Part shown: positions 42,508 to 51,568 of the stretch, in pieces
How the letters are laid out: each line of letters starts with the position of its first letter
How positions within the stretch are numbered: position 1 is the first letter of the stretch
Source: Planctomycetota bacterium
GTDB lineage: Bacteria; Planctomycetota; Phycisphaerae; Phycisphaerales; UBA1924
Length of the DNA stretch: 64,000 bases
NCBI GenBank assembly: GCA_963204725.1
Contig: CAUJHH010000055.1
Span: 1 to 64,000 of the forward strand
Reading direction: 5' to 3'
The notes under the pieces: model-generated
Seen by the model: only the letters and a program-made list of their open reading frames with translations
Told to the model about the DNA's origin: nothing
Database searches by the model: none
Position numbers and translations under genes: made by a program

Positions 42508-43371
42508 CTATGGGGCGCGGTTGTGCGAGCCGGACTTCAGGTTGGGCTTGATGTGAGTCTTTATGTAGCGCGCGACGCCCCAGTCGGCGAGCGATGGGAA
42601 GGCGGTGCCGAGCGCCAGCCCCAGGCGTGTGGGTGTGCTTGTCCAGACTTCGCCGCGCGGCTTGCGCAGACAGTCCAGGATGGCGCGGGCGACGCGATCC
42701 GGGGGCTGGAGCGAGCTGTTCGCGCTGGAGAGGCCGAGCGAGCGGGGCGAGTTGCGTTCGAGCTGATCGAAGAACTCGGTGCTCGTGCCGATAGGGTGGA
42801 TGCTGGAGACGTGGATGTGCTCGGGGGCGAGCTCGTGGCGGAGCGCCCGTGCGAGGTGGTCCTGGCATGCCTTGCTCGCGGAGTAGGCGGCGTGGTAGGG
42901 CGCGCCGATCTTTGAGAGGCAACTGGAGCAGGCGAGGATGTGGCCTCTGGGCGGGGCGGTGTCCGCGGGCTTGCGGCGCATGTGTGCTGCGGCGGCCCGG
43001 ATGGTCCAGAGCGTGCCCCAGAAGTTGGTCCGGAGCATCGACTCCCACTCGGCGTCGGTCATGTCGAGTGCCGCGGCTTCGACGCCGTACCCCGCATTTG
43101 CGAGAACCGCGTGGAGGGGGCCGAGTTCGGCAGCGGCACGATCGACAAACGTGAAGCAATCGGATTCGCACGCGACGTCGCACGGGATGGTGACCGCCTT
43201 GCCGCCCGAAGCGCGGATGATGGAGGCCACGTGCTCGAGCTTGTCGGCCCGGCGTGCGCCGAGCGCGACGGGCATGCCGGCGCGAGCGCAGGCGATGGCG
43301 GTGGCGGCACCGATGCCGCTGCTGGCGCCGGTGATGGCGATGGGGCGGCCGGTGAGTTCGAGTTCAGCCAC
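42508..43371 (-). CDS. Short-chain dehydrogenase/reductase
   Basis: A 287-residue classical SDR. The Rossmann motif is IAITGASSGIGAATAIACAR, NAG lies in VLANAGYGVEAA, and the active site is SCLSKIGAPYHAAYSASKA (Ser, Tyr-x-x-x-Lys). The Arg pair after ALGA suggests NADPH preference. GTG 43371 follows GGAGGGGCC. Substrate cannot be read. It ends with TAG, only 9 bases from the convergent ispF end. Confidence 0.88.
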   Translation of the reverse strand: MAELELTGRPIAITGASSGIGAATAIACARAGMPVALGARRADKLEHVASIIRASGGKAVTIPCDVACESDCFTFVDRAAAELGPLHAVLANAGYGVEAAALDMTDAEWESMLRTNFWGTLWTIRAAAAHMRRKPADTAPPRGHILACSSCLSKIGAPYHAAYSASKACQDHLARALRHELAPEHIHVSSIHPIGTSTEFFDQLERNSPRSLGLSSANSSLQPPDRVARAILDCLRKPRGEVWTSTPTRLGLALGTAFPSLADWGVARYIKTHIKPNLKSGSHNRAP

Positions 43372-43406
43372 GGCCCCTCCGGGTTCGGAGCGAGATGGAG
43401 CGAGGC

Positions 43407-43547
43407 TTAGTCGTTGATGGCCTTCTGGGTCTTGTCGCCGGCGGTTTCGATGTCCTTGCCGACGCCCTTCACGGTGTTGCAGCCGGTGATGGCCAGCGCG
43501 GCGGCGAGTGCGGCGACGACGTAGAGGCGGGCGAGGTTCTTCTTCAT
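43407..43547 (-). CDS. Entericidin-like small lipoprotein
   Basis: A 46-residue peptide starting MKKNLARLYVVAALAAALA, then ITGCNTVKGVGKDIETAGDK. The lipobox is AITGC, and the short mature part with N-T-V-x-G-x-G-x-D-I-x-x-A-G is the entericidin A/B pattern. AGGA lies 8 bases before the ATG. In enterobacteria such peptides act as a membrane toxin/antidote pair in stationary phase; whether that holds here is unknown. It lies between the SDR and murJ genes. Confidence 0.85.
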   Translation of the reverse strand: MKKNLARLYVVAALAAALAITGCNTVKGVGKDIETAGDKTQKAIND

Positions 43548-43610
43548 GGATCGATTCCTGTGCGAACGGTTGCGGAGAAGCGCGTGGGGTGGATGACGAT
43601 TGCTTGGATG

Positions 43611-45281
43611 CTACTCCGGATCGGGCGTTGCGGGCGACGATTGGTGGAGGAGCCACGCCAGTTCGGCAGAGCGGGACATGCGGGCGAGGGCAAAGAACGC
43701 CAGCCCGCCGGCACCCGTGAGGGCGACAAGGACGACAAGGTTGCCGGTCCAGGTGGCGGCATCGGGAAGGAGGCGATCGAGGATGGCGACCGCTCCGGCC
43801 ATCACGATTGAGATCCCGATGATGCGGAGGCATGCCAGGGTGGTGGGACGGTCAAGCGGATTCAGGCCGGTGAGCCGTCGCGAGAGCGCGGCGAGGATGA
43901 GGCACTGGATGAGGGCGCAGATGCTGGTCGACCAGGCGAGCCCCGCCTCGCGCAGCGGCCATATGAGGGTGAGGTTGAGCGTGAGGTTCAGCCCGACCAT
44001 GACCATCGCGACGATCATGGGCGTGCGCATGCGCCCGGCGGCGTAGAAGGCGCGGGTCCAGACCTGGTTGATCGAGAAGGCCCAGATGGCGGGCGCGTAG
44101 CCGGCGAGGACCGCAGCGGCGCGGGCGACGCCATCGGCTGAGAATCCCCGGCCTCCCCCGGAGTAGACGACGAATGTGAGCGGATCGCGCACGAGGATGA
44201 GCCCGACGCTCGCGGGGAGGCCGATGAAGAGCGAGAGCCGGAGGCCCCGGCGGAGCGTGCGCGCGAAGGCGTCTGCATCGTTCGTGGTGCGGGCGAGCAT
44301 GGGGAAGATGGCGGTGGCAACGGCGACACCGAAGACGCCGAGCGGGAACTGGTAGAGGCGTTGCGAGTAGCCGAGGATGCTGTTGGAGCGTTCGTCGAGG
44401 GGATACTCGAGGCCGAACATCGTGGGGCCGACCCAGTTGGGCCACATCGCGATCAACATGTCCAGCATCGAGTTGATCTGGAGCGTGCCCATCCCGATGA
44501 CAACGGGGACGAAGCGTTTGAGCATGGTTCTGACAGATTCGGCGACGCCGTCCGATGGAGCGTTGAACGCGGCACGCGGCCCGAGCGCGAGCACGCCCCA
44601 CGCGACCTGTGCAACGCCGGAGATAAGGATCGCGATGCCGATGACGTACGCCGCTTGCACCTGGTCCGGCGACTTCGTGAGCACGAAGGGGATGGCGGCG
44701 ATGATGGTGATGACGTTCAGCAGGATCGGCATGCCGGCGGAGGGGCCGAAGCGGCCGTGGGTCTGGAGCATGCCTCCGAGGATCGCGGCGACGCAGACCA
44801 TGGGCATGAAGGGGAACATGACCATGATGAGCCGCACGGAGAGGACGCGCTCCGGGTTCCGGCCATCGAGCAGGAGCACCCCGAGGAGGGCGAGCTCCAC
44901 GAAGATGGTGATGAGCCCGGTGACGATGGTGAGCCGCCGGATGACGAGCGCGCCGAAGCGGCGCGCGGCATCCGGATCATCGCGATCCAGCTGGGTGTAG
45001 AGGGGGATGAAAGCGGCGGTCAGTGCGCCCTCGCCCAGGAGCCGCCGGAAGAAGTTGGGGATGGCGAAGGCGGCGACGAACGCGGAACCGATCGCGGTGT
45101 CGCCAAAGACGCGGGCGGTGGCGATGTCGCGTCCGAGCCCGGCGATGCGAGAGATCAGTGTGAGCGAAGAGAAGACGCGGACGGCTCGTCCCATAGCGCC
45201 GTCGCCGGTGTGGCGAGTCTCGCGAGGGACGCCGAGAGGCGAATCTGGCGGCGATGCCGGAGTGTCGGGTGCGTCCTGCAC
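43611..45281 (-). CDS. murJ: Lipid II flippase MurJ
   Basis: Inner-membrane flippase that moves lipid II outward for peptidoglycan synthesis. After a 29-residue Pro-rich lead the MVF-family core begins GRAVRVFSSLTLISRIAGLGRD, followed by 13-14 membrane helices; AIPNFFRRLLGEGALTAAFI is the diagnostic MurJ stretch. GTG 45281 is chosen because it clears the upstream gene and has TAGTCT 7 bases before it; ATG 45194 is the main alternative. It sits at the end of the exopolysaccharide locus, so it could instead serve as a polysaccharide-unit flippase, although the lipid II assignment is the safer one. Confidence 0.92.
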   Translation of the reverse strand: MQDAPDTPASPPDSPLGVPRETRHTGDGAMGRAVRVFSSLTLISRIAGLGRDIATARVFGDTAIGSAFVAAFAIPNFFRRLLGEGALTAAFIPLYTQLDRDDPDAARRFGALVIRRLTIVTGLITIFVELALLGVLLLDGRNPERVLSVRLIMVMFPFMPMVCVAAILGGMLQTHGRFGPSAGMPILLNVITIIAAIPFVLTKSPDQVQAAYVIGIAILISGVAQVAWGVLALGPRAAFNAPSDGVAESVRTMLKRFVPVVIGMGTLQINSMLDMLIAMWPNWVGPTMFGLEYPLDERSNSILGYSQRLYQFPLGVFGVAVATAIFPMLARTTNDADAFARTLRRGLRLSLFIGLPASVGLILVRDPLTFVVYSGGGRGFSADGVARAAAVLAGYAPAIWAFSINQVWTRAFYAAGRMRTPMIVAMVMVGLNLTLNLTLIWPLREAGLAWSTSICALIQCLILAALSRRLTGLNPLDRPTTLACLRIIGISIVMAGAVAILDRLLPDAATWTGNLVVLVALTGAGGLAFFALARMSRSAELAWLLHQSSPATPDPE

Positions 45282-45294
45282 AGGGAGAAGACTA

Positions 45295-45681
45295 TCACGT
45301 TTCGACTCTTGAGAGCGTGCGCGAGCTTCTGCGCCGTCGGCGGATGGCGATGAGGGCGATGCCGATCGCGATACCGAAGAGATCGGCAGCGAGATCGGCC
45401 CAGCTGCAGGTGCGCCCGAGCGCCGGGATGGCCTGGAGCCCTTCATCGAAGCAGGCGTAGATCGCGGCGATCAGCGCCAGACGACCGAGAGGCACGCGCC
45501 GGTCGGGTGCGGCCGCGCCGGCGAGCAGCAGCGTCCAGATCAGGAAGACGGTCGCATGGATGATCTTGTCGGTGCCTGTGACCGGCGAGTAGATGACGAG
45601 CCGCGGCCAGTGCGTGGCGACAAAGAGGGCGATCGCGTAGAGCACGAACGCGAGTCTCGCGAGCCGTGTGCGGGCGATCAC
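45295..45681 (-). CDS. VanZ-like membrane protein
   Basis: A 128-residue protein with about four membrane helices: LAFVLYAIALFVATHWP, IIHATVFLIWTLLLAG, ALIAAIYACFDEGLQAI and LAADLFGIAIGIALIAI. The Asp-Lys-Ile-Ile-His and DEGLQ motifs are typical of VanZ family proteins. Start GTG 45681 overlaps the ParA stop (GTGTGA), so the genes are translationally coupled. VanZ-like proteins are frequent in exopolysaccharide/exosortase loci, but their role is unclear. Confidence 0.8.
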   Translation of the reverse strand: MIARTRLARLAFVLYAIALFVATHWPRLVIYSPVTGTDKIIHATVFLIWTLLLAGAAAPDRRVPLGRLALIAAIYACFDEGLQAIPALGRTCSWADLAADLFGIAIGIALIAIRRRRRSSRTLSRVET

Positions 45682-46655
45682 ACGGCGGATCCGGTCGGGA
45701 TTGAGGAGGTGTCGGAGGGTGCTGGGGACGGGGCGGGGGTGGCGATGCGCGTGACGACTTCGGGCGGAGCGTCTGGCGCGTCGGGCGGAGCGGGAGCATG
45801 GGCAGTGGGCTGGGCGTCGGTGCGACGTTCGAGCATCGCGTCCCATTCGCGGAGCATGCCCTCGGCGAGGGCGGTGTAGTCGGCGGCGCCCGGTGCGCCG
45901 GGGGCGTAGTCGAAGATCGTCTGCCCGAAGGAGGGGCACTCGGCGAGCTTGATGTTGCGTCGGATGGCGGGGCGGAGGACGCGAGCGTGCTTCCACGGGA
46001 CATCGAGCGCACGCTGCTCGGCGAGAAAGGCCTCGAGATCGGCGACGACTTCCTGGGTGTGCGTGCTTGAGGTGTCGTGCATGCACAGGACGACGCCCGT
46101 CACACGCAGACGAGGGTTTACCGATTGTGAGACGAGCTGCACGGTCTGGAGCAGCTTGCCGACGCCCTGGAGGGCGAGGAAGTGGGCCTGCATCGGGATG
46201 ATGACCTCGCGGGCGGCAACGAGGCCGTTGAGTGTCAGGAGGCCCAGAGAGGGGGGGCAATCGAAGAGCACAAACTCGTAGCGGCCGGCAGCGGTGGCGA
46301 GGGCCTCTGTCAGCCGACGGTTGCGATCCGGGGCGTTGGCGAGCTCGACTTCGGCGGCGGCCAGGTCGGTCTGGGCGGGGAGGAGGTCGAGGTTCGCGGC
46401 GATCTGGTGGACGCGGCCCTCGAGGCCGGAGCCCGGATCGAGCAGAACGTCATAGACGGAGGATTCCACGGCGGCGGGGTCGACGCCGAGGTGGAGCGTG
46501 GCGTGCGCCTGCGGGTCGAGATCGACCACGAGCGTGGAGCGGCCGGCGCGTGCGTAGGCCGCGGCCAGCGTGACGGTCGTGGTTGTCTTGCCGACGCCCC
46601 CCTTCTGGTTCATGAGGGCGATGAGTCGGGTCGGCTTCCGGCGTGCTCCATCCAT
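45678..46655 (-). CDS. ParA-family ATPase
   Basis: A 325-residue deviant-Walker ATPase: LIALMNQKGGVGKTTTTVTL holds the two lysines of the ParA P-loop, VVDLDPQAHATLHLG is the A' motif, and FVLFDCPPSLGLLTLNGL is Walker B. The last 50 residues are Pro/Ala-rich. No ParB gene or parS-like site is nearby, so this orphan more likely positions an envelope machine than a chromosome. ATG 46655 has TATACT 8 bases upstream and no ribosome site. Its stop overlaps the VanZ-like gene. Confidence 0.9.
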   Translation of the reverse strand: MDGARRKPTRLIALMNQKGGVGKTTTTVTLAAAYARAGRSTLVVDLDPQAHATLHLGVDPAAVESSVYDVLLDPGSGLEGRVHQIAANLDLLPAQTDLAAAEVELANAPDRNRRLTEALATAAGRYEFVLFDCPPSLGLLTLNGLVAAREVIIPMQAHFLALQGVGKLLQTVQLVSQSVNPRLRVTGVVLCMHDTSSTHTQEVVADLEAFLAEQRALDVPWKHARVLRPAIRRNIKLAECPSFGQTIFDYAPGAPGAADYTALAEGMLREWDAMLERRTDAQPTAHAPAPPDAPDAPPEVVTRIATPAPSPAPSDTSSIPTGSAV

Positions 46656-46698
46656 GGTGGAGGAGTATAGGAAGAAGCGGCTGGGTTCCGGCGTCGGA

Positions 46699-48174
46699 TC
46701 AGGGCTTCGAGGCCTGCGGCGGCGTGGCGGGCTCGGGAGCGGGCGCGGCCAGTCCCGGGGCGGGCGTGGAAGCACGGTGGGCATCGAGGCTCATGGCCTG
46801 CTCGTCGATGATGCGCTTGCGTGCGATCTTGATGGCGATGACGGCGATGAAGCAGGCGTAGATGAGGGCGATGAGATAGGTCGCTCGGGCGCGCCAGAGG
46901 GACATGCCGATGCCGATCACGGCGAAGGAGGCACCGATGCCGTAGAGGGTGAGGACCGCGCCCTTGACGCCCAGGCCGCGCTTGAGCATGTGGTGGAGGT
47001 GGTCGGCGTCCGGGTCGGACATGCGTTTCTTGGCGAGCTTTCGCCGGACGATGGCGAGCGAGGTATCGATGATGGGGATGGAGTAGATGACGAGTCCCGC
47101 GAAGACGAGGTTGGTCTTGCCGGTGTCGCCGAGGGTGAGGATGACGACGATGGTCGCGAAGCCAAGTAAGAGTGAGCCGCAGTCGCCGAGGAAGATAGTG
47201 GCGGGGTTGAAGTTGTGCGGAAGGAACCCGAGACAGGCCCCGATGATGGCCATGCAGATGACCAGGCGCTGCGCGTCGCGGGGTCCGTCGTCCATGACGG
47301 CCATGCTGAGGGCAACGATGAGCAGGCCGACGTTGGCGATGGCGGTGACGCCGGAGAGGAGCCCGTCGAGCCCGTCGATGAGGTTCGATGCGTTGCAGGC
47401 GCCGAGCACGAAGAGCGCGATGATCGCCGTGCCGGCCCAGTACACGAGATCGATGTGGATGTGGCTCGTGCCGAGCAACTCCATCGGCATCGGGATGCTC
47501 AGGAGGACCGTTTCAATCGATGATCCGTCGACCGTTGTGGTGCTTATGCCGACTGCCTTGGCGAGCGGGACGAGCACGCCCTTGGCGACGCGGACGCCGA
47601 CATCGTCGATCGCGAGCGCAGCGGCGGCGAGGAGCTGCCCGGCAACCTTGACCTGCGGACTGATGTGCACGATGTCGTCGAAGAGGCCGACGAGCATGAT
47701 GACGGTGAGGCCGAGGAGGATGGAGGTCGGAACCGGGAACGGCGCGGAACCCTCCAGGTTCGCGGTCGGATGGAAATCGATGAGTCCCGGCACCGCGACG
47801 GCAACATAGGAGAGCAGGATGCCGGCCATGATGCCGAGATAGACCGCCGCGCCGCCGAGGTAGGCAGTGGGGGCTCGGTGGTGCTTTCTCAACTCGTTCG
47901 GTCGGTCGACGATGCCGTAGCGGACGGCGAGTCGGCGCATGATCGGCGTCGCAAGCAGTGTGACGATGAACGCGATCCCGAGGACCGCGATGTAGCCGTG
48001 GAAGATATCAAGGCGAGAGGGTGCGTCCGGGGCGATGCCGGCGGCGGCGGCGAGATCTCGCTGCTCCTGGGCGAGTCGGCCGATCTGCACGCCGATCTGG
48101 TCGATCCTTGCGACGACGCCGTGGGGCAGGTTGTCGGGCCTGACGGATTGGAGGAGAGTGGGGGAGGGCGTCAC
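46699..48174 (-). CDS. Undecaprenyl-phosphate sugar-1-phosphate transferase (WecA/TagO-like)
   Basis: Membrane enzyme that starts a glycan by moving sugar-1-phosphate (GlcNAc-1-P in known relatives) to undecaprenyl phosphate. Signature motifs: LVGLFDDIVHISPQVKVAGQ, CNASNLIDGLDGLLSG, NFNPATIFLGDCGSLLLGF, and the C-terminal HLHH of DADHLHHML. About 10-11 membrane helices. A 60-residue helical lead precedes TM1. GTG 48174 follows GGGAGAT and overlaps the epimerase stop by 4 bases (GTGA). It fits priming of the exopolysaccharide made by this locus; MraY is unlikely because of the HLHH and lead. Confidence 0.92.
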   Translation of the reverse strand: MTPSPTLLQSVRPDNLPHGVVARIDQIGVQIGRLAQEQRDLAAAAGIAPDAPSRLDIFHGYIAVLGIAFIVTLLATPIMRRLAVRYGIVDRPNELRKHHRAPTAYLGGAAVYLGIMAGILLSYVAVAVPGLIDFHPTANLEGSAPFPVPTSILLGLTVIMLVGLFDDIVHISPQVKVAGQLLAAAALAIDDVGVRVAKGVLVPLAKAVGISTTTVDGSSIETVLLSIPMPMELLGTSHIHIDLVYWAGTAIIALFVLGACNASNLIDGLDGLLSGVTAIANVGLLIVALSMAVMDDGPRDAQRLVICMAIIGACLGFLPHNFNPATIFLGDCGSLLLGFATIVVILTLGDTGKTNLVFAGLVIYSIPIIDTSLAIVRRKLAKKRMSDPDADHLHHMLKRGLGVKGAVLTLYGIGASFAVIGIGMSLWRARATYLIALIYACFIAVIAIKIARKRIIDEQAMSLDAHRASTPAPGLAAPAPEPATPPQASKP

Positions 48175-49211
48175 GAGCTGATCTCCCGGGGGCTTTGTCC
48201 CTGCATGGACTGGGCGATGTCTTGGATCGTCTGCTCCAGCGAGATCGTGGGACGGAAGCCGATGGCTTCGTTGATTCGTGCGAGGTCGGGTCGGCGCTGG
48301 CGGAGGTCCTCGAAGCCGTCGGGGTACGCATCGGCGTATGGCGCGAGTGTGACTTCGGAGCGGGACGCAAGCACCTTGATGACGAGGCGGGCGAGCGCGG
48401 CGATCGATACCGGCTGATCGGAGCCGACGTTGAAGACGCGGCCGTGGCAGGCGCGTGCCGCGAGAAGCGTCGGAAGGGCGCGGACCGTGTCGCGCACATC
48501 GCAGAAGCACCGCGTCTGCTCGCCATCTCCGAAAACCATGAGCGGCTCGTTCTTGAGAGCCGATGCGACGAAGCGTGGAAGGACCATGCCGTAGTCGCCG
48601 ACCTGTCTGGGCCCCACGGTGTTGAAGAAGCGGACGACGACGGCGGGGAGGCCGTGCATCCTGTGATGGGCAAGCGCGAGGTATTCGTCGATCGCCTTGG
48701 TTGCTGCGTAGGACCAGCGAGAGACGGTCGTGGGGCCGTAGAGGACATCGTCCTCTTCAGAGAACGGGGACTTGGCGGCCTTGCCGTAGACCTCGGAACT
48801 GGACGCGATCAATGTGGGGACCGGGCCGCCGTCGTGGCCGCGGTTGCCCGCGAATCGAAGGAGCGCGGCGGTCTGTTCGACGTTGGTCTCGATCGCGAGA
48901 ATCGGATCCTCGAGCACGCGGGTGACGCCGACGGCGGCGGCGAGGTGGTAGATCTCGTCAAACGTCTCGCCGGGTCCGAGCACGCGAAGCGCCTCGCGCA
49001 GATCGGCCTCGATGAATCGGATCGAGGCGTTGTCTTCAGGCAGATTGGCGCGGCGACCGGTGGAAAGGTTGTCGACAACGGTGACGTGATCGCCCCGGGC
49101 CAGGAGCAGGGGGATCAGGTGGGAGCCGATGAAGCCGCTGCCACCGCTCACGAGCGCGCGACGTCGGCGCGGTGCGCTCGACGTCGGTGCGTGATGTGCT
49201 TGCTCGGGCAC
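48171..49211 (-). CDS. NAD-dependent nucleotide-sugar epimerase/dehydratase
   Basis: A 346-residue extended SDR. The NAD-binding loop is ALVSGGSGFIGSHLIPLLLARG, the substrate/active site is SSSEVYGKAAKSPF followed by WSYAATKAIDEYLAL (Tyr-x-x-x-Lys), and FFNTVGPRQVGDYGMVLPRF is the typical UDP-sugar loop. It resembles UDP-glucuronate decarboxylases and 4-epimerases; the exact reaction is not readable. GTG start at 49211 has GGGAGC upstream. It would supply a sugar for the polysaccharide and is coupled to the WecA-like gene. Confidence 0.88.
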   Translation of the reverse strand: MPEQAHHAPTSSAPRRRRALVSGGSGFIGSHLIPLLLARGDHVTVVDNLSTGRRANLPEDNASIRFIEADLREALRVLGPGETFDEIYHLAAAVGVTRVLEDPILAIETNVEQTAALLRFAGNRGHDGGPVPTLIASSSEVYGKAAKSPFSEEDDVLYGPTTVSRWSYAATKAIDEYLALAHHRMHGLPAVVVRFFNTVGPRQVGDYGMVLPRFVASALKNEPLMVFGDGEQTRCFCDVRDTVRALPTLLAARACHGRVFNVGSDQPVSIAALARLVIKVLASRSEVTLAPYADAYPDGFEDLRQRRPDLARINEAIGFRPTISLEQTIQDIAQSMQGQSPREISS

Positions 49212-49256
49212 GCGTGCTCCCTGTCCCGGCGGGAGTGTAGAGGCGAGGGAACGGAT

Positions 49257-51464
49257 TCAGCGTGCGAGATTCTGATAATCCGCGGTAGCGCGGATGTTCC
49301 GCTTGAAGTAACCGCCGGCCGAGGATCGGACGCCGTTGATGATGACGCCGAGGAACTCTGCCTTGGAGTCAGAGAGTTCGTTGCGGAGGCGAGCGACGAG
49401 GCCGCGCTTCTCGGACATGGCCTTGACGACGAGCAGAGAGGCATCGGCGCGGTTGGCGATGGCGAGGCAGTCGCCGGAGACGACGGCGGGCGCGACATCT
49501 ACGAGAATGATGTCGTACGACGCGCGCGCCTGGTCGAGGAAGTCGGCCATCGTCTGGGCGCCGAGGCGCTCATAGACGTTGCTCGCATCTGCCCCGACGG
49601 AAACAATATCGGGCTCGCCGGGCTTCGAGGCGGCCTGCACGACCTCGGAGAGCGACTTGGTGCGGGCGAGCACCTCGGAGAGGCCGGGGCCCTCGGACTT
49701 CCCGAAGATCTTGTGGATCGACGGGCGGCGAAGGTTGGCATCAATGACGAGGACTCGGCTCTCGGCCATCGCGAAGGCCAGAGCAAGATTCGCCGTGACA
49801 GAGGTCGAACCCGAACCCGGCATTCCACCGACGATCGCCAGCACCTTGTGTCCGGAGGTGGACATGCGTTTGGCGAGCGGAGCGCGGAGCTGCCGGTAGT
49901 TCTCGGCGAGGATCGAAGTCGGCTGGTCGCGAACAACGGTCTCGATGGCCTTGATCTGGACCGGATCTTCCGCGGTCGAAGCGATCATTCCAAGGAGCTT
50001 GAGTCGAGGGATGAGAGAGATATCGGCCGGCCCCTTGATGCGCTGCTCGAGGATCTCGCGGAGGAAGATCCAGAGGCAGACTGCACCGACGGTGAGCACG
50101 TACCCGACCGGAATCATGATGTAGATCTTGGGGAAGTCCATGGTCTCGGGGACGGTCTCGGTCTGGTAGGTCACGACGCGGGCATTGGTCGCCAGGCGGT
50201 CGATGCCCTGGAGGTTGTTGAGCTCGTCCTTGCGCTCCGAGATGGAGGCGACGACGCGGTCGATCTGCAGGTCGAGATCGCGCACCTGAGACTGGATCGT
50301 GGTGATCTCGGTGAGGCGGGCCTTCATCTGCTGGCCCTGGTTGTCGGCGTCGAGCTGCTGGGCTTCGAGTCCGGACTTGGCCCGACGCGCGCCATCGATG
50401 GTGGCGGCGAAGCGATCGGCGAGCAGGGTCTGCTTGAGCTGCTCGATCTGCGCCTTCTGTGCGTCGATCTGGGCGCGAAGGAGGACGATCTCCCGGTGCT
50501 GAGGCCCAAAGCCGTTCTGCTGGAGAGACTTGAGCTGCCCTTCGAAGGAGCTGAGGAGGCTGCGGGCGTTGCCCATGATGGGGTCGGTGTCGACCTGGGC
50601 GCGGAGCTCGTCGGGGTAGTTGGGTCCGGCCGGCGAATTGAGCTCGGCCTCATAATTCGCGAGCATGTCGCGGACGCTCTCGAGATCGAACCGGACCTGG
50701 ATGCCGCGCTCCTGCAGCTGCCCGAGGGCGGCCGAGGTCTCGTTGTATCGCTGGTCGAGCGAGTCGAGCGTGCTGTCGGAGATGAGCTGACGCTTCTGGC
50801 CCTGGAGCCGCTCGAACTCGCGGGTGAGGTCCTGGATGATTCGCTGGAGCGAGTCCTTTCGCTTCTGCGACTCGGCGCTGGTCTGGGTCATCAGAACGTC
50901 GAGGTACGACTGTCGCATGAGACCGACGACGGCGGCGGTGTCCTCCTTGGTCCGCCAGCCGAGGGACATGTCGATGAACTGCGAGCCGGCGACGACGCGG
51001 ACCTTCAGCCGGTCCTTGATATTCTCGATCGCGAGCGAGGGGTTGTACCTGTCGTTCTCCCAGAACTGGCGCGTCCACTTTGGCGCCTCACGCTCGAGGC
51101 GCGGATCGTTGGCAAACTTCTGGAGCACGACGTCGGACTTGATGACCAGCGCCTGCGTGGACATGAAGCGCTCGAACTCGTCGCGGTCGCCTCGTGCGAC
51201 ATCGCTGGTCGCCGGGCCGGCCTGGGGGCCGAAGCACTGGAAGATCGCCGTCGCGCGATAGGTCGGATAGAACTTGAGCAGCGCGATGTGCAGCGCGAGC
51301 CCGACGCCAACGCCGACGCAGCTCGCGATGACCAGGATCCACTGGTACTTCTTGAACAGCTTGATGGGATCGAGGGCTGGAACGGCCATGCCTGCGCCGC
51401 CCGGCGCGGGCCCCTGGCGGGGCTGGGTCGGGGCGGGGGGTCTTGCTGAGGGTGCGGTGCTCAT
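49257..51464 (-). CDS. Wzc-like polysaccharide co-polymerase/BY-kinase homologue with altered Walker A
   Basis: A 735-residue inner-membrane protein controlling chain length in exopolysaccharide export. Wzz-type membrane helices occur at about 45-65 and near 450 (YIMIPVGYVLTVGAVCLWIF), with a long periplasmic coiled coil between. The cytoplasmic C-terminus has the BY-kinase/MinD-like fold, but its P-loop reads GGMPGSGSTSVTANLALAF: the lysine of G-x-x-x-x-G-K-[ST] is Ser553. The A' motif is VIDANLRRP (Asp575, with Asn577 instead of the common Asp). The C-terminus has only two tyrosines and no Tyr cluster. So ATP hydrolysis or autokinase activity is doubtful. It lies between the TPR gene and the epimerase gene. 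Confidence 0.88.
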   Translation of the reverse strand: MSTAPSARPPAPTQPRQGPAPGGAGMAVPALDPIKLFKKYQWILVIASCVGVGVGLALHIALLKFYPTYRATAIFQCFGPQAGPATSDVARGDRDEFERFMSTQALVIKSDVVLQKFANDPRLEREAPKWTRQFWENDRYNPSLAIENIKDRLKVRVVAGSQFIDMSLGWRTKEDTAAVVGLMRQSYLDVLMTQTSAESQKRKDSLQRIIQDLTREFERLQGQKRQLISDSTLDSLDQRYNETSAALGQLQERGIQVRFDLESVRDMLANYEAELNSPAGPNYPDELRAQVDTDPIMGNARSLLSSFEGQLKSLQQNGFGPQHREIVLLRAQIDAQKAQIEQLKQTLLADRFAATIDGARRAKSGLEAQQLDADNQGQQMKARLTEITTIQSQVRDLDLQIDRVVASISERKDELNNLQGIDRLATNARVVTYQTETVPETMDFPKIYIMIPVGYVLTVGAVCLWIFLREILEQRIKGPADISLIPRLKLLGMIASTAEDPVQIKAIETVVRDQPTSILAENYRQLRAPLAKRMSTSGHKVLAIVGGMPGSGSTSVTANLALAFAMAESRVLVIDANLRRPSIHKIFGKSEGPGLSEVLARTKSLSEVVQAASKPGEPDIVSVGADASNVYERLGAQTMADFLDQARASYDIILVDVAPAVVSGDCLAIANRADASLLVVKAMSEKRGLVARLRNELSDSKAEFLGVIINGVRSSAGGYFKRNIRATADYQNLAR

Positions 51465-51568
51465 GGTTCGTTCTCGGACCTGGACTGTCGGTGCGACGTG
51501 AGGTGCTCGTAATCGGGTTTGTCTTCTATCGGTCTGTGCGGAGTGCGTTGTGAGTTGGTTCTCAAGAG

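Noticed and set aside
42508-43833. SDR gene extended to 441 residues
   Set aside because: The upstream 154 codons are antisense to the entericidin-like gene and very Arg/Pro-rich. GTG 43371 has a good ribosome site and the normal SDR start.
46699-48174. MraY
   Set aside because: The motifs are shared, but the HLHH signature, the N-terminal lead and the exopolysaccharide context fit WecA/TagO-like enzymes better.
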